A DNA stretch of 10,067 nucleotides from Lachnospiraceae bacterium UBA7225 (GCA_002473385.1 DKTR01000015.1:1-10067), one strand, 5' to 3'. Numbered from the stretch's first letter, positions 1-5,946 are shown. Notes: a model not told the origin generated them from the sequence alone. Numbers and translations are program-made.

Positions 1-1
1 A

Positions 2-250
2 TTGTTTGATGAGCCGACTTCAGCGCTTGACCCCGAGATGGTCGGAGAAGTGCTGCAGGTTATGGGAGAGCTTGCCAGAGAGCATATGACGATGGTCGTT
101 GTTACCCACGAGATGGGTTTTGCCAGGGAGGTCGCAGACCGCATCCTCTTTATGGCGGACGGGCATATTCTGGAGGAAGCTGCTCCGGCGGAATTTTTCG
201 GAAATCCCAAAAACGAACGATTAAAGGCATTTTTGAGCAAGGTAATTTAG
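2..250 (+). CDS. Polar amino acid ABC transporter ATP-binding protein (3' end only)
   Basis: This is the C-terminal third of an ABC transporter ATPase; the start lies upstream of the window and the reading frame enters at base 2. The visible part begins in the Walker B/D-loop segment (LFDEPTSALDPE), where the aspartate and glutamate coordinate Mg and activate water for ATP hydrolysis. It continues to the H-loop (VVTHEMGFAREVADRI) with the switch histidine. The combination SALDPE plus THEMGFAREVAD, and the ending FFGNPKNERLKAFLSKV, is typical of the GlnQ/HisP group that energises uptake of polar amino acids such as glutamine, cystine or arginine. The protein would sit on the cytoplasmic face of the membrane with a permease and a solute-binding lipoprotein, presumably encoded upstream. 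The stop is followed after six bases by a strong terminator, so this is the last gene of its operon. The exact substrate cannot be read from this fragment. Confidence 0.93.
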   Translation: MFDEPTSALDPEMVGEVLQVMGELAREHMTMVVVTHEMGFAREVADRILFMADGHILEEAAPAEFFGNPKNERLKAFLSKVI

Positions 251-256
251 CGACGC

Positions 257-290
257 AGAGCCGGGGCAAAATGAGCTCCCGGCTCTTTTT
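257..290 (+). terminator. Rho-independent terminator after the ABC ATPase gene
   Basis: A perfect 9-bp GC-rich stem is formed by AGAGCCGGG at 257-265 and CCCGGCTCT at 278-286, with a 12-base loop, followed at once by a T run (286-290). It starts six bases after the stop codon of the transporter gene and separates that operon from the acetyltransferase gene. Confidence 0.9.
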
Positions 291-331
291 GTCTTATGGG
301 AAGGTGCGCAGCTAAGAGAAGGAGGAAAAAT

Positions 332-970
332 ATGAATTACCGGTATCTGGACATGAAAACGTATAAGAGAAGCAGTCATTTCGCGTATTTTCGCAGTCTG
401 GCATATCCGTATGTCGGAGTGACAGCAAATGTGGATATTACAGAATTTCTTGCGGCAACTAAGAGAAAAAAGCTGCCGTTTTTCTTAACAGTATGCTATT
501 GTGTTGCACAGGCGGCAAACAGTATACCGGAATTCAGGCAGCGCATCAGCGGAGACGGCATTGTGGAATTTGACTGGTGCAGGACCTCGCATACGGTAGC
601 ACTGGAGGATGGCACCTACTGTTACTGCGCGCTGGATTCCAATATGCCGCTGGCGGATTTCCTGCCATATGCACAGCGCGGGCAGGAGGCTGCCCGGCAG
701 AGACATTCGATTGAGGAAGCGGAGGATGTTCTGGGGGAAATCTTTATTTCGACACTTCCCTGGCTTTCCTATACATCGCTGGTTCAGCCGGTACCTATGC
801 CTGCAGACAGTAATCCGCGTATTACCTGGGGAAAATATTTTATCCAGGAGGGACGTACGCTGCTGCCGGTAACGGTGCTTTGTCATCACGCTCTGGTGGA
901 CGGTATTCATCTGGCGGAGTTCTATCAGAAGCTGCAGGAGCAGCTTACTGCGGTGGCACGCACTGACTGA
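332..970 (+). CDS. Chloramphenicol acetyltransferase-like O-acetyltransferase (CatA family)
   Basis: A 212-residue protein, close to the 213-219 residues usual for CatA enzymes, which form cytoplasmic trimers and move an acetyl group from acetyl-CoA to a hydroxyl. The hallmark active-site motif HHALVDGIH lies at residues 185-193: His186 aligns with the catalytic base and Asp190 with the structural aspartate of the HHxxxDG motif. The upstream PWLSYTSL (143-150) and RITWGKYF (163-170) match the conserved PWxSFTS and GKY segments of chloramphenicol acetyltransferases, and the N-terminal SHFAYF matches the family's substrate-side helix. The start at 332 is chosen because AAGGAGG (319-325) sits six bases upstream; an in-frame start at 296 would lie upstream of this site. 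The gene stands alone behind a terminator. Chromosomal CatA-like proteins of clostridia are often not proven resistance enzymes, so the acceptor is uncertain; family membership is secure. Confidence 0.9.
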   Translation: MNYRYLDMKTYKRSSHFAYFRSLAYPYVGVTANVDITEFLAATKRKKLPFFLTVCYCVAQAANSIPEFRQRISGDGIVEFDWCRTSHTVALEDGTYCYCALDSNMPLADFLPYAQRGQEAARQRHSIEEAEDVLGEIFISTLPWLSYTSLVQPVPMPADSNPRITWGKYFIQEGRTLLPVTVLCHHALVDGIHLAEFYQKLQEQLTAVARTD

Positions 971-1000
971 GGATTTTCGCTTATTTTGCAGTGTGTCGAA

Positions 1001-1162
1001 ATGCGCGAAAAAATTTACTTGCAATGCCGGGACGAAATATATATGATAGATGAGGATGGAGGCGTAAAAGCTGGACGGATTCTGTCCGGCACGGCCGGAG
1101 CAGACGATACCGCCGGAAAAGATGCCGCGTCCGGAAAAAAGAAAGAGCAGAGAAAGAAGTGA
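1001..1162 (+). CDS. Possible small ORF (53 aa) between the acetyltransferase gene and folC; doubtful
   Basis: An ATG at 1001 opens a 53-codon frame ending in TGA at 1160-1162, just before the folC start. The product would be hydrophilic, beginning MREKIYLQCRDEIYM and ending in a lysine-rich tail (KKKEQRKK). It is in the same frame as the acetyltransferase gene, and the frame has no stop between that gene's TGA and 1160. There is no convincing ribosome binding site before 1001 or before the internal ATG at 1043, and a plausible promoter for folC lies inside it. I recognise no family. It may simply be leader DNA; it is listed because the 188 bases between the acetyltransferase stop and 1159 are otherwise unexplained. 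Confidence 0.18.
   Translation: MREKIYLQCRDEIYMIDEDGGVKAGRILSGTAGADDTAGKDAASGKKKEQRKK
1019..1047 (+). promoter_or_regulatory. Candidate sigma-A promoter for the folC operon
   Basis: TTGCAA at 1019-1024 (4 of 6 to the -35 consensus) and TATGAT at 1042-1047 (5 of 6 to the -10 consensus) are separated by an ideal 17 bases. Transcription would begin near 1054, leaving a leader of about 115 bases before the folC ATG. No hairpin terminator is seen after the acetyltransferase gene, so read-through from it is also possible. The call rests on sequence match only. Confidence 0.5.
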
Positions 1163-1170
1163 CATTTATT

Positions 1171-2469
1171 ATGACGTATGAGGAAGCGGTAGACTATATA
1201 GAGAGTGTCCCGAAATTTACGACGAAAAATAAGCCGGAAAATACGATCGAAATGATCAGACGGCTGGGAAGACCGGAGCGGAACATGAAAGTAATTCATG
1301 TAGCAGGGACGAATGGCAAGGGTTCTGTCTGCGCATTTCTTTCCTCTATGCTTGTGGCAGGAGGAAAGAAAACGGGGCTGTTTATTTCTCCCCATCTGGT
1401 GAAAATAAACGAGCGCTTTCAGATTGACAATATACCGGTCACAGATGAGGAATTTCTTGCGGCATACGAAAAGGTCTGGAAGGTAATTCAGGAGATGCAG
1501 GCGGACGGCTTTGCTCATCCGGCATATTTTGAAATTCTCTTTGCAGTCTGCCTGGTGCTGTTTGCGCAGCACGGGGTGGAATACGCTGTACTGGAGACCG
1601 GGCTTGGTGGACGACTGGATGCTACAAATGTTGTAGAGCATCCGCTGGTGTGTGTGCTGACAAGCATCAGCCTGGATCATACTGAGATTCTTGGCGATAC
1701 TATTGGACAGATTGCCTGGGAGAAAGCAGGAATCATCAAGGAAGGCGTGCCGGTGATCTATGACGGGAGACATAATCCGGAGGCGGAAGCGGTGATCCGG
1801 AAAAGAGCACAGGAGCAACATGCCACGGCGGTGGGACTGCACGAAGAGATGTATCAAATTTTGGACAAAACGGATAAAAGCATTGATTTTAGGCTCAATG
1901 ATCTGTATTATGAAAAGAGGAAAATCACCGTTCCCTATCCGGCACCGTATCAGGCGGCAAATGCATCGCTGGCGCTGCTTGCTATGGAAAAAGTCGATCC
2001 GTCGCATGAGATTTCCTGCGACGTGCGCCTGCAGGCGATGGCGGAAACCCGCTGGGAGGGGCGTATGGAGACGGTGCTGCCAGGTGTAATCGTGGACGGT
2101 GCCCACAATGCAGACGGTGTGCGGGAGTTTGTGCGGACCTTAAACGGTGTGCAGGAAGGAAGAAGGATTGTCCTGCTTTTCTCTGCGGTGGTTGAGAAAA
2201 ATTATGACCGGATGATCAGAACGATCTGTGAAACCGGCAGGGTGTCAGAGGTAATCGCCACACAGATTGAGGGCGGGCGCATAGTTCCGGCCGGGGAGCT
2301 TGCCGGGGTTTTCCGGAAATATACAGATGCGGCGGTGACGGCGGTGGCGGACATCGGTGAAGCTTTTGAGACAGCGCTTGCAAAGCGGGAAGACGGACTT
2401 TTATTCTGCGTCGGATCACTGTATCTGGTAGGGAAAATCAAAGCACTCATAGAGGAGAGGAATATATGA
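1171..2469 (+). CDS. folC: Bifunctional folylpolyglutamate synthase / dihydrofolate synthase
   Basis: A 432-residue cytoplasmic Mur-ligase-family enzyme that adds glutamate to dihydropteroate and then to reduced folates in an ATP-dependent step, retaining folates in the cell. The ATP-binding P-loop GTNGKGSV is at residues 46-53. The FolC signatures ISPHLVKINERFQI (72-85), TGLGGRLDATN (143-153), SLDHTEILGDT (167-177) with the following WEKAGI (183-188), and DGAHN in the C-terminal domain (309-313) are all present. Length matches the usual 420-440 residues, so the gene looks intact. The ATG at 1171 gives the family-typical N-terminus MTYEEAVDYIESVPKF, with AAAGAAG at 1153-1159 as a modest binding site; a GTG at 1159 would add only four residues. 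Its TGA overlaps the ATG of the next small gene, so the two are probably translationally coupled. Strict dihydrofolate synthase activity cannot be told from polyglutamylation by sequence alone. Confidence 0.95.
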   Translation: MTYEEAVDYIESVPKFTTKNKPENTIEMIRRLGRPERNMKVIHVAGTNGKGSVCAFLSSMLVAGGKKTGLFISPHLVKINERFQIDNIPVTDEEFLAAYEKVWKVIQEMQADGFAHPAYFEILFAVCLVLFAQHGVEYAVLETGLGGRLDATNVVEHPLVCVLTSISLDHTEILGDTIGQIAWEKAGIIKEGVPVIYDGRHNPEAEAVIRKRAQEQHATAVGLHEEMYQILDKTDKSIDFRLNDLYYEKRKITVPYPAPYQAANASLALLAMEKVDPSHEISCDVRLQAMAETRWEGRMETVLPGVIVDGAHNADGVREFVRTLNGVQEGRRIVLLFSAVVEKNYDRMIRTICETGRVSEVIATQIEGGRIVPAGELAGVFRKYTDAAVTAVADIGEAFETALAKREDGLLFCVGSLYLVGKIKALIEERNI

Positions 2470-2612
2470 TTAATTACGAAGAGGAACTTAAGAAGTTTCA
2501 TCCGAGCCTGGACGTAAACGAGGCGGAGGATGCTATTTACAAGCGTGATTTTACGGATATTACAGATATTCTGAAGGAAATGCTGCAGGAAGAAAAGAAT
2601 AAGCACAGATAA
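2466..2612 (+). CDS. Small hypothetical protein (48 aa) coupled to folC
   Basis: The ATG at 2466 overlaps the folC stop in an ATGA arrangement, and a strong purine-rich site (GGAGAGG at 2454-2460) sits five bases upstream, so translation is well supported despite the short length. The 48-residue product is soluble and highly charged. It begins MINYEEELKKFHPSLDVNEA, has a central DAIYKRDFTDITDILKEML that looks amphipathic and probably helical, and ends in a basic tail (EEKNKHR). It has no cysteine, signal peptide or membrane segment. Its stop overlaps the ribosome binding region of the following TPR gene, so the three genes look like one transcript. I do not recognise the family and give no function. 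A small adaptor or regulator of one of its neighbours is possible but unproven. Confidence 0.72.
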   Translation: MINYEEELKKFHPSLDVNEAEDAIYKRDFTDITDILKEMLQEEKNKHR

Positions 2613-2624
2613 GGGGGCGGTCGT

Positions 2625-4157
2625 ATGAGATGTATTTATTGCGGCACGCCGTTATCTTCCATAGATTATTGCAGTGGCTGCGGGGCGGATGTCACGATTC
2701 TTAAACGGGTAGTGCGGATTTCCAATCTGCTGTACAATGAGGGGTTGGAGAAGGCAAGTGTCCGTGATCTTTCCGGGGCGGTTTCCTGTCTGAAGCGAAG
2801 CTTGAAATTTAATAAAGAAAATATTGATGCCAGAAATCTGCTTGGTCTGGTTTACTATGAGACCGGCGAGGTGGTTTCCGCGCTCAGCGAGTGGGTGATC
2901 AGCAAAAATATCATGCCAGAGAATAACGCGGCAAACCTTTACATAAGCAGGCTGCAGTCGAATAAAAACAAGCTGGATGTCATTAATCAGACAATCCGTA
3001 AGTACAACCAGGCGCTGCAGTACTGCCGCCAGGGTGATGATGATATGGCGGTTATCCAGCTGAAGCGGGTGCTGACTCAGAATCCGAATCTGATCAAGGG
3101 GTATCACCTGCTTGCGCTGGTTTATCTGAAGCAGCAGGAGTACGAAAAAGCAAGGCGGCTTCTGAAAAAGGCATCGCAGATCGATGCCACCAACACAACG
3201 ACGCTGCGTTACCTTAACGAGGTGGAGGAGGCAACGGGTGTTGCTACTAATCTCGGAAAAAAGAAATACCGGCGGCAGGTGACACCGATGGAGCCGCGCG
3301 AGGAAAAAAAAATTCTCGGTCCGGTTACGTATATGAGCGGCAACGACACCATTATCCAGCCGACTACGTTCCGGGACAGCTCCTCTGTGGCGACATTTTT
3401 GAATATTTTTCTGGGCTTTATCCTGGGAGCAGCGCTGATCTGGTTACTGGCGATCCCGTCAAACACCAGGAAGATTAATCAGAGCGCCAACCAGCAGGTG
3501 ACGGATGCCAATACGAAGCTGGCAGCGGAGAGCGCCAGAGTGAATACACTGGAGGAGGAAATTGAGGGCTACCAGGCGCAGATTGACAAGGCGACGCAGA
3601 CAATGGAGGCGGCCCAGGATAAGGCGGACGGGTACGATCAGCTTTTGTCAGCGGCAGTAAAGTACCTCACAGGTGATCAGAACGGCGCCGGGGCAGATCT
3701 TGCCGAAGTAGATGCGGGCAGCCTGGAGGGTAATGGAAAGACACTTTACGATACCATTATGGCGAGCGTGAAGTCAACTATTTATGCGGCACAGTATGCC
3801 GAAGGCGCGGCTGCCTATGCACAGGGCGATTACAATACGGCGGCGGAAAAGCTTGCGCAGGCAGTTGGGACGGACGACACCCAGTATGATGCATGGTATT
3901 ATTTAAGTTTTGCTTACTATAATCTTGGAGATACTGCAAATGCCGATAAGATGTTTGCACAGACAATTCAGAAATTCCCGGCGCAGGCACAGGCGGCAAA
4001 CCTGTCACAGTATGTCACGGATCAGTCAGTGCTGACGGGTACCGGCGTGGCAGGGGCAGATGCGGATGGCACGCAGACACAGGAGACGAATGCAGATGGC
4101 ACGCCGGTGGCAGAGACGAATGCAGACGGTACCCCGGTAGAAGGAGTGCAGGGCTGA
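2625..4157 (+). CDS. Zinc-ribbon / TPR membrane protein with external coiled coil
   Basis: A 510-residue protein of unknown function with a readable architecture. Residues 3-19 hold two CxxC knuckles (C3, C6, C16, C19), a zinc ribbon. Residues about 36-195 carry several TPR-like helical repeats (for example GAVSCLKRSLKFNKENIDARN and the GYHLLALVYLKQQEYEKARRLL region). A basic stretch (KKKYRR, 212-217) precedes one transmembrane segment at about 257-277, which by the positive-inside rule puts the N-terminus in the cytoplasm. Outside would follow a coiled coil (about 285-340), a second TPR block (about 385-455) and a low-complexity acidic, threonine-rich tail with 10-residue repeats. The start at 2625 follows AAGGGGGCGG (2611-2620), which overlaps the stop of the preceding small gene. 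A terminator follows. TPR blocks on both faces suggest a protein-protein scaffold across the membrane; I infer this only from layout. Confidence 0.88.
   Translation: MRCIYCGTPLSSIDYCSGCGADVTILKRVVRISNLLYNEGLEKASVRDLSGAVSCLKRSLKFNKENIDARNLLGLVYYETGEVVSALSEWVISKNIMPENNAANLYISRLQSNKNKLDVINQTIRKYNQALQYCRQGDDDMAVIQLKRVLTQNPNLIKGYHLLALVYLKQQEYEKARRLLKKASQIDATNTTTLRYLNEVEEATGVATNLGKKKYRRQVTPMEPREEKKILGPVTYMSGNDTIIQPTTFRDSSSVATFLNIFLGFILGAALIWLLAIPSNTRKINQSANQQVTDANTKLAAESARVNTLEEEIEGYQAQIDKATQTMEAAQDKADGYDQLLSAAVKYLTGDQNGAGADLAEVDAGSLEGNGKTLYDTIMASVKSTIYAAQYAEGAAAYAQGDYNTAAEKLAQAVGTDDTQYDAWYYLSFAYYNLGDTANADKMFAQTIQKFPAQAQAANLSQYVTDQSVLTGTGVAGADADGTQTQETNADGTPVAETNADGTPVEGVQG
4083..4142 (+). repeat. 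Two 30-bp tandem repeats in the 3' end of the TPR gene
   Basis: Bases 4083-4112 and 4113-4142 are imperfect copies with a 30-bp period, encoding ETNADGTPVA and ETNADGTPVE. A more decayed copy (ADADGTQTQ) comes just before. The period is a multiple of three, so copy changes would keep the frame and simply lengthen or shorten the predicted external tail. Confidence 0.85.
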
Positions 4158-4193
4158 CAGACGTCGCTACAACAGAAGAGAAAGCTCGAAGCA

Positions 4194-4231
4194 GGGGCTC
4201 GGAAGGAAATTACCTTCCGGGCTTCTTTGTT
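4194..4231 (+). terminator. Rho-independent terminator after the TPR gene
   Basis: CGGAAGG (4200-4206) pairs with CCTTCCG (4213-4219) around a six-base loop (AAATTA). The stem extends outward through 4194-4199 with 4220-4225, including G-U pairs, and a T-rich tail TTTGTT (4226-4231) follows. It lies 37 bases after the TPR gene stop and would separate that operon from spoIIA. Confidence 0.78.
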
Positions 4232-4316
4232 GCCATGCATCCGGAAGGAGCTGCCAGTGGCAGGTCTCGTAGGTTGCCATGCATCCGAAGGGAGTTGCCA
4301 GTGGCAACTCCCGTAG
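4229..4316 (+). repeat. Two tandem 44-bp units, each with a TGCC-AGT-GGCA hairpin
   Basis: Unit 1 is 4229-4272 and unit 2 is 4273-4316. They start with the same 15 bases (GTTGCCATGCATCCG) and are identical at 38 of 44 positions. Each contains an inverted repeat with an AGT loop. In unit 2 the stem is a perfect 10 bp (GGGAGTTGCC with GGCAACTCCC, 4291-4300 and 4304-4313, loop 4301-4303 in register). In unit 1 it is 5 bp, a G-G mismatch, then further pairs. One stem pair differs in a compensatory way: C-G in unit 1 and T-A in unit 2. No T run follows, so these are not simple terminators. They look like a dispersed intergenic palindromic element, but I cannot test for other copies. Confidence 0.8.
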
Positions 4317-4351
4317 GTGTCACAGCATTATTTAGAAGGGGAGGCTATGGG

Positions 4352-4687
4352 ATGGAGGATTTTTTCAAAATTAACGGAACAGATCTGACGGTATTTCTTC
4401 CGGCGGAGCTGGACCATCACAATGCGGAAAAGATTAAACAGGGATCAGACAGGCTGATACAGAATAACAATATCCGGCGGATTATTTTTGATTTCCGGCG
4501 GACAAGCTTTATGGACAGCTCCGGAATCGGAATGATCATGGGGCGCTATAAAAATATACGTTTTATGGGCGGCGTGGTAGCGGCGGTCCATGTAAATGAC
4601 CGGATCCTGCGGATACTGACTTTATCCGGTATTTACAAGGTAATCGATATCTATGAGGGACTGCCGGAGCAGTCGCAGATGTTTTGA
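4352..4687 (+). CDS. spoIIAA: Anti-sigma-F factor antagonist SpoIIAA
   Basis: A 111-residue single STAS-domain protein, the usual size for SpoIIAA. When unphosphorylated it binds SpoIIAB and frees sigma-F in the forespore; SpoIIAB phosphorylates it and SpoIIE dephosphorylates it. The phosphorylation motif FMDSSGIG is at residues 53-60, and Ser56 aligns with the phosphorylated Ser58 of the Bacillus subtilis protein. The GELDHH-like segment AELDHHNAE (18-26) and the GRYKNIRFMGG segment (64-74) are also characteristic. The ATG at 4352 is chosen because AAGGGGAGG (4336-4344) is seven bases upstream; the open frame extends back to 4235 across the 44-bp repeats but has no binding site there. It is first in the spoIIAA-spoIIAB-sigF operon. 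In Bacillus this operon uses a sigma-H promoter; I could not find a convincing one here. Confidence 0.95.
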   Translation: MEDFFKINGTDLTVFLPAELDHHNAEKIKQGSDRLIQNNNIRRIIFDFRRTSFMDSSGIGMIMGRYKNIRFMGGVVAAVHVNDRILRILTLSGIYKVIDIYEGLPEQSQMF

Positions 4688-4698
4688 GGGGGAAGCAT

Positions 4699-5145
4699 AT
4701 GGAACAGACGAATGAAATGATGATTGAATTTGACAGCCGCTCCTGCAATGAGAGCTTTGCACGTGTGGCGGTAGCGGCATTTATGACACAGTTAAATCCC
4801 ACGCTGGAGGAGGTAGCGGATGTAAAGACCGCGCTTTCTGAGGCGGTGACAAATGCCATCGTTCATGGTTATGAAAATGAAATCAGAAAAGTGACGGTCA
4901 CGTGCAGCATTGCCGGGCAGGTACTGACACTTAATGTTTCCGACAGCGGAGTGGGCATTGCTGACATTGCAAAGGCAATGGAGCCGCTGTTTACCACTAA
5001 GCCGGACACCGAGCGCTCAGGTATGGGCTTTGCTTTTATGGAAGCTTTTATGGACGATGTGCAGGTGGAATCCGCTGTCGGTAAAGGAACGTCGGTGACA
5101 ATGAAAAAGCGCATCGGCAGAATTGCGGGCGAATATCATGATTGA
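4699..5145 (+). CDS. spoIIAB: Anti-sigma-F factor / serine kinase SpoIIAB
   Basis: A 148-residue GHKL-type ATPase that holds sigma-F inactive and phosphorylates SpoIIAA. The N-box SEAVTNAIVHGY starts at residue 47, with Glu48 aligning with the catalytic base and Asn52 with the Mg-binding asparagine of the family. The G1 box SDSGVGI is at 81-87 and the ATP-lid/G2 region FTTKPDTERSGMGFAFME is at 98-115, including Arg106, close to the Bacillus sequence. The ATG at 4699 follows GAGGGGGAA six bases upstream and gives the family N-terminus MEQTNEMMIEF; a TTG at 4684 overlapping the spoIIAA stop is less likely. It lies 11 bases after spoIIAA and 13 before sigF, so the partner-switch proteins are co-expressed with the sigma factor they control. 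Confidence 0.96.
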   Translation: MEQTNEMMIEFDSRSCNESFARVAVAAFMTQLNPTLEEVADVKTALSEAVTNAIVHGYENEIRKVTVTCSIAGQVLTLNVSDSGVGIADIAKAMEPLFTTKPDTERSGMGFAFMEAFMDDVQVESAVGKGTSVTMKKRIGRIAGEYHD

Positions 5146-5158
5146 AAGGAAGTCTTAG

Positions 5159-5875
5159 ATGGAGCATACCCAATGGTTAATTGAGAGAGCACACCAGGGG
5201 GATAAAGCTGCAAGAGAACAATTGGTAGAAGAAAATCTGGGACTTGTTTTCACCATCGCGAAGCGTTTCACCGGCAGAGGAACGGATGCCGAGGATCTTT
5301 TTCAGATTGGCAGCATCGGGCTGCTGAAGGCAATTGATCACTTTGATCTTTCTTATGATGTGAAATTTTCCACCTACGCTGTACCGATGATCGCCGGAGA
5401 GATCAGACGGTTTCTGCGGGACGACGGGATGCTGAAGGTCAGCCGGTCATTAAAGGAAACGGCGTGCAGGGCGGCGGCAGCGCGGGAACATCTGGAAAAG
5501 CTTCTGGGGCGCGAGCCGACGATGGAGGAGCTCTCTGAGGAGGTGGGTATCTCCCGCGAAGAGATCGTGCTGGCGATGGAGGCTGCGGCGGAGGTGGAGT
5601 CGCTGCACCGTCCGGTCTATCAGGGCGATGGCACAGCAATCTATCTGGAGGACAGGATCGAGGAAAAAGAGAGTATGAATGAGAAGGTGCTGGATAATAT
5701 GGTGCTGACGGAAGTGATGGAAACGCTGGAGCCGGAGGAACAGTTTCTTATTATTATGCGCTATTTTAAAGACAAAACACAGTCACAGGTGGCGGAAATG
5801 CTTGGCAGGACGCAGGTACAGGTGTCGCGTCTGGAAAAGAAAATTTTAAAAAAAATGCGCGATGCCATTCAATGA
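5159..5875 (+). CDS. sigF: Forespore RNA polymerase sigma-F factor (SpoIIAC)
   Basis: A 238-residue sigma-70-family factor of the sporulation group, responsible for the first forespore-specific transcription. Region 2 is plain: DLFQIGSIGLLKAIDHFD (46-63), then the DNA-melting and -10 recognition stretch DVKFSTYAVPMIAGEIRRFLRDDG (67-90) and the KVSRSLKE motif (93-100). Region 3 spans about 105-150 (LGREPTMEELSEEVGIS), and region 4 with its helix-turn-helix is at about 190-232 (KDKTQSQVAEMLGRTQVQVSRLEKKIL). Position after spoIIAA-spoIIAB separates it from the similar sigma-G, although the two are alike in sequence. The ATG at 5159 has AAAGGAA about six bases upstream. Length and motifs show no damage. 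Activity would be blocked by SpoIIAB until septation. Confidence 0.95.
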   Translation: MEHTQWLIERAHQGDKAAREQLVEENLGLVFTIAKRFTGRGTDAEDLFQIGSIGLLKAIDHFDLSYDVKFSTYAVPMIAGEIRRFLRDDGMLKVSRSLKETACRAAAAREHLEKLLGREPTMEELSEEVGISREEIVLAMEAAAEVESLHRPVYQGDGTAIYLEDRIEEKESMNEKVLDNMVLTEVMETLEPEEQFLIIMRYFKDKTQSQVAEMLGRTQVQVSRLEKKILKKMRDAIQ

Positions 5876-5878
5876 ACA

Positions 5879-5907
5879 GTATATTTGCCGTTGTTTTGCG
5901 GATACTA
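5879..5907 (+). promoter_or_regulatory. Candidate sigma-G-type forespore promoter for spoVA
   Basis: GTATA at 5879-5883 and GATACTA at 5901-5907 are spaced by 17 bases. In Bacillus, sigma-G promoters read roughly G(A/C/T)AT(A/G), a 17-18 base spacer, then CAT-n-n-TA; here only the first base of the -10 element departs. It begins three bases after the sigF stop and 40 bases before spoVAA, and spoVA operons are known sigma-G targets. Sigma-F recognises related sites, so overlap of the two is possible. Confidence 0.55.
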
Positions 5908-5917
5908 AGGATAAAGT

Positions 5918-5930
5918 GATGGAAACCATC
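5918..5930 (+). other. Short hairpin in the predicted spoVA leader
   Basis: GATGG (5918-5922) and CCATC (5926-5930) form a perfect 5-bp stem with an AAA loop, between the candidate promoter and the AGGAGG site at 5935-5940. It has no T run. It would lie within the first 20 or so bases of the transcript and could protect the 5' end or influence ribosome access; it may also be chance. Confidence 0.3.
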
Positions 5931-5946
5931 CCATAGGAGGACAAAA

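Noticed and set aside
1071..1096. Small CGGA/TCCG inverted repeats before folC as an attenuator or riboswitch
   Set aside because: The stems are only about four base pairs, there is no terminator-like structure, and no conserved riboswitch core is recognisable.
485..1165. Long open frame on the minus strand across the acetyltransferase gene
   Set aside because: It is antisense to a gene with clear family motifs, has no domain of its own and no ribosome binding site; it is a shadow of codon bias.
1015..2106. 363-codon minus-strand open frame across folC
   Set aside because: Opposes the FolC signatures, and its product is rich in His, Arg and Cys with no recognisable motif, typical of an antisense shadow.
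4203..4231. Sigma-H -35 element (AGGAAAT) for spoIIA
   Set aside because: It is part of the terminator stem and no GAAT-type -10 element follows at the right distance.
4229..4316. CRISPR-like array
   Set aside because: The two units are directly adjacent with no spacers, only two copies exist, and no cas genes are near.
4235..4351. N-terminal extension of spoIIAA reaching back through the 44-bp repeats
   Set aside because: It would add 39 residues not found in SpoIIAA proteins, lacks a ribosome binding site, and a strong site precedes the ATG at 4352.
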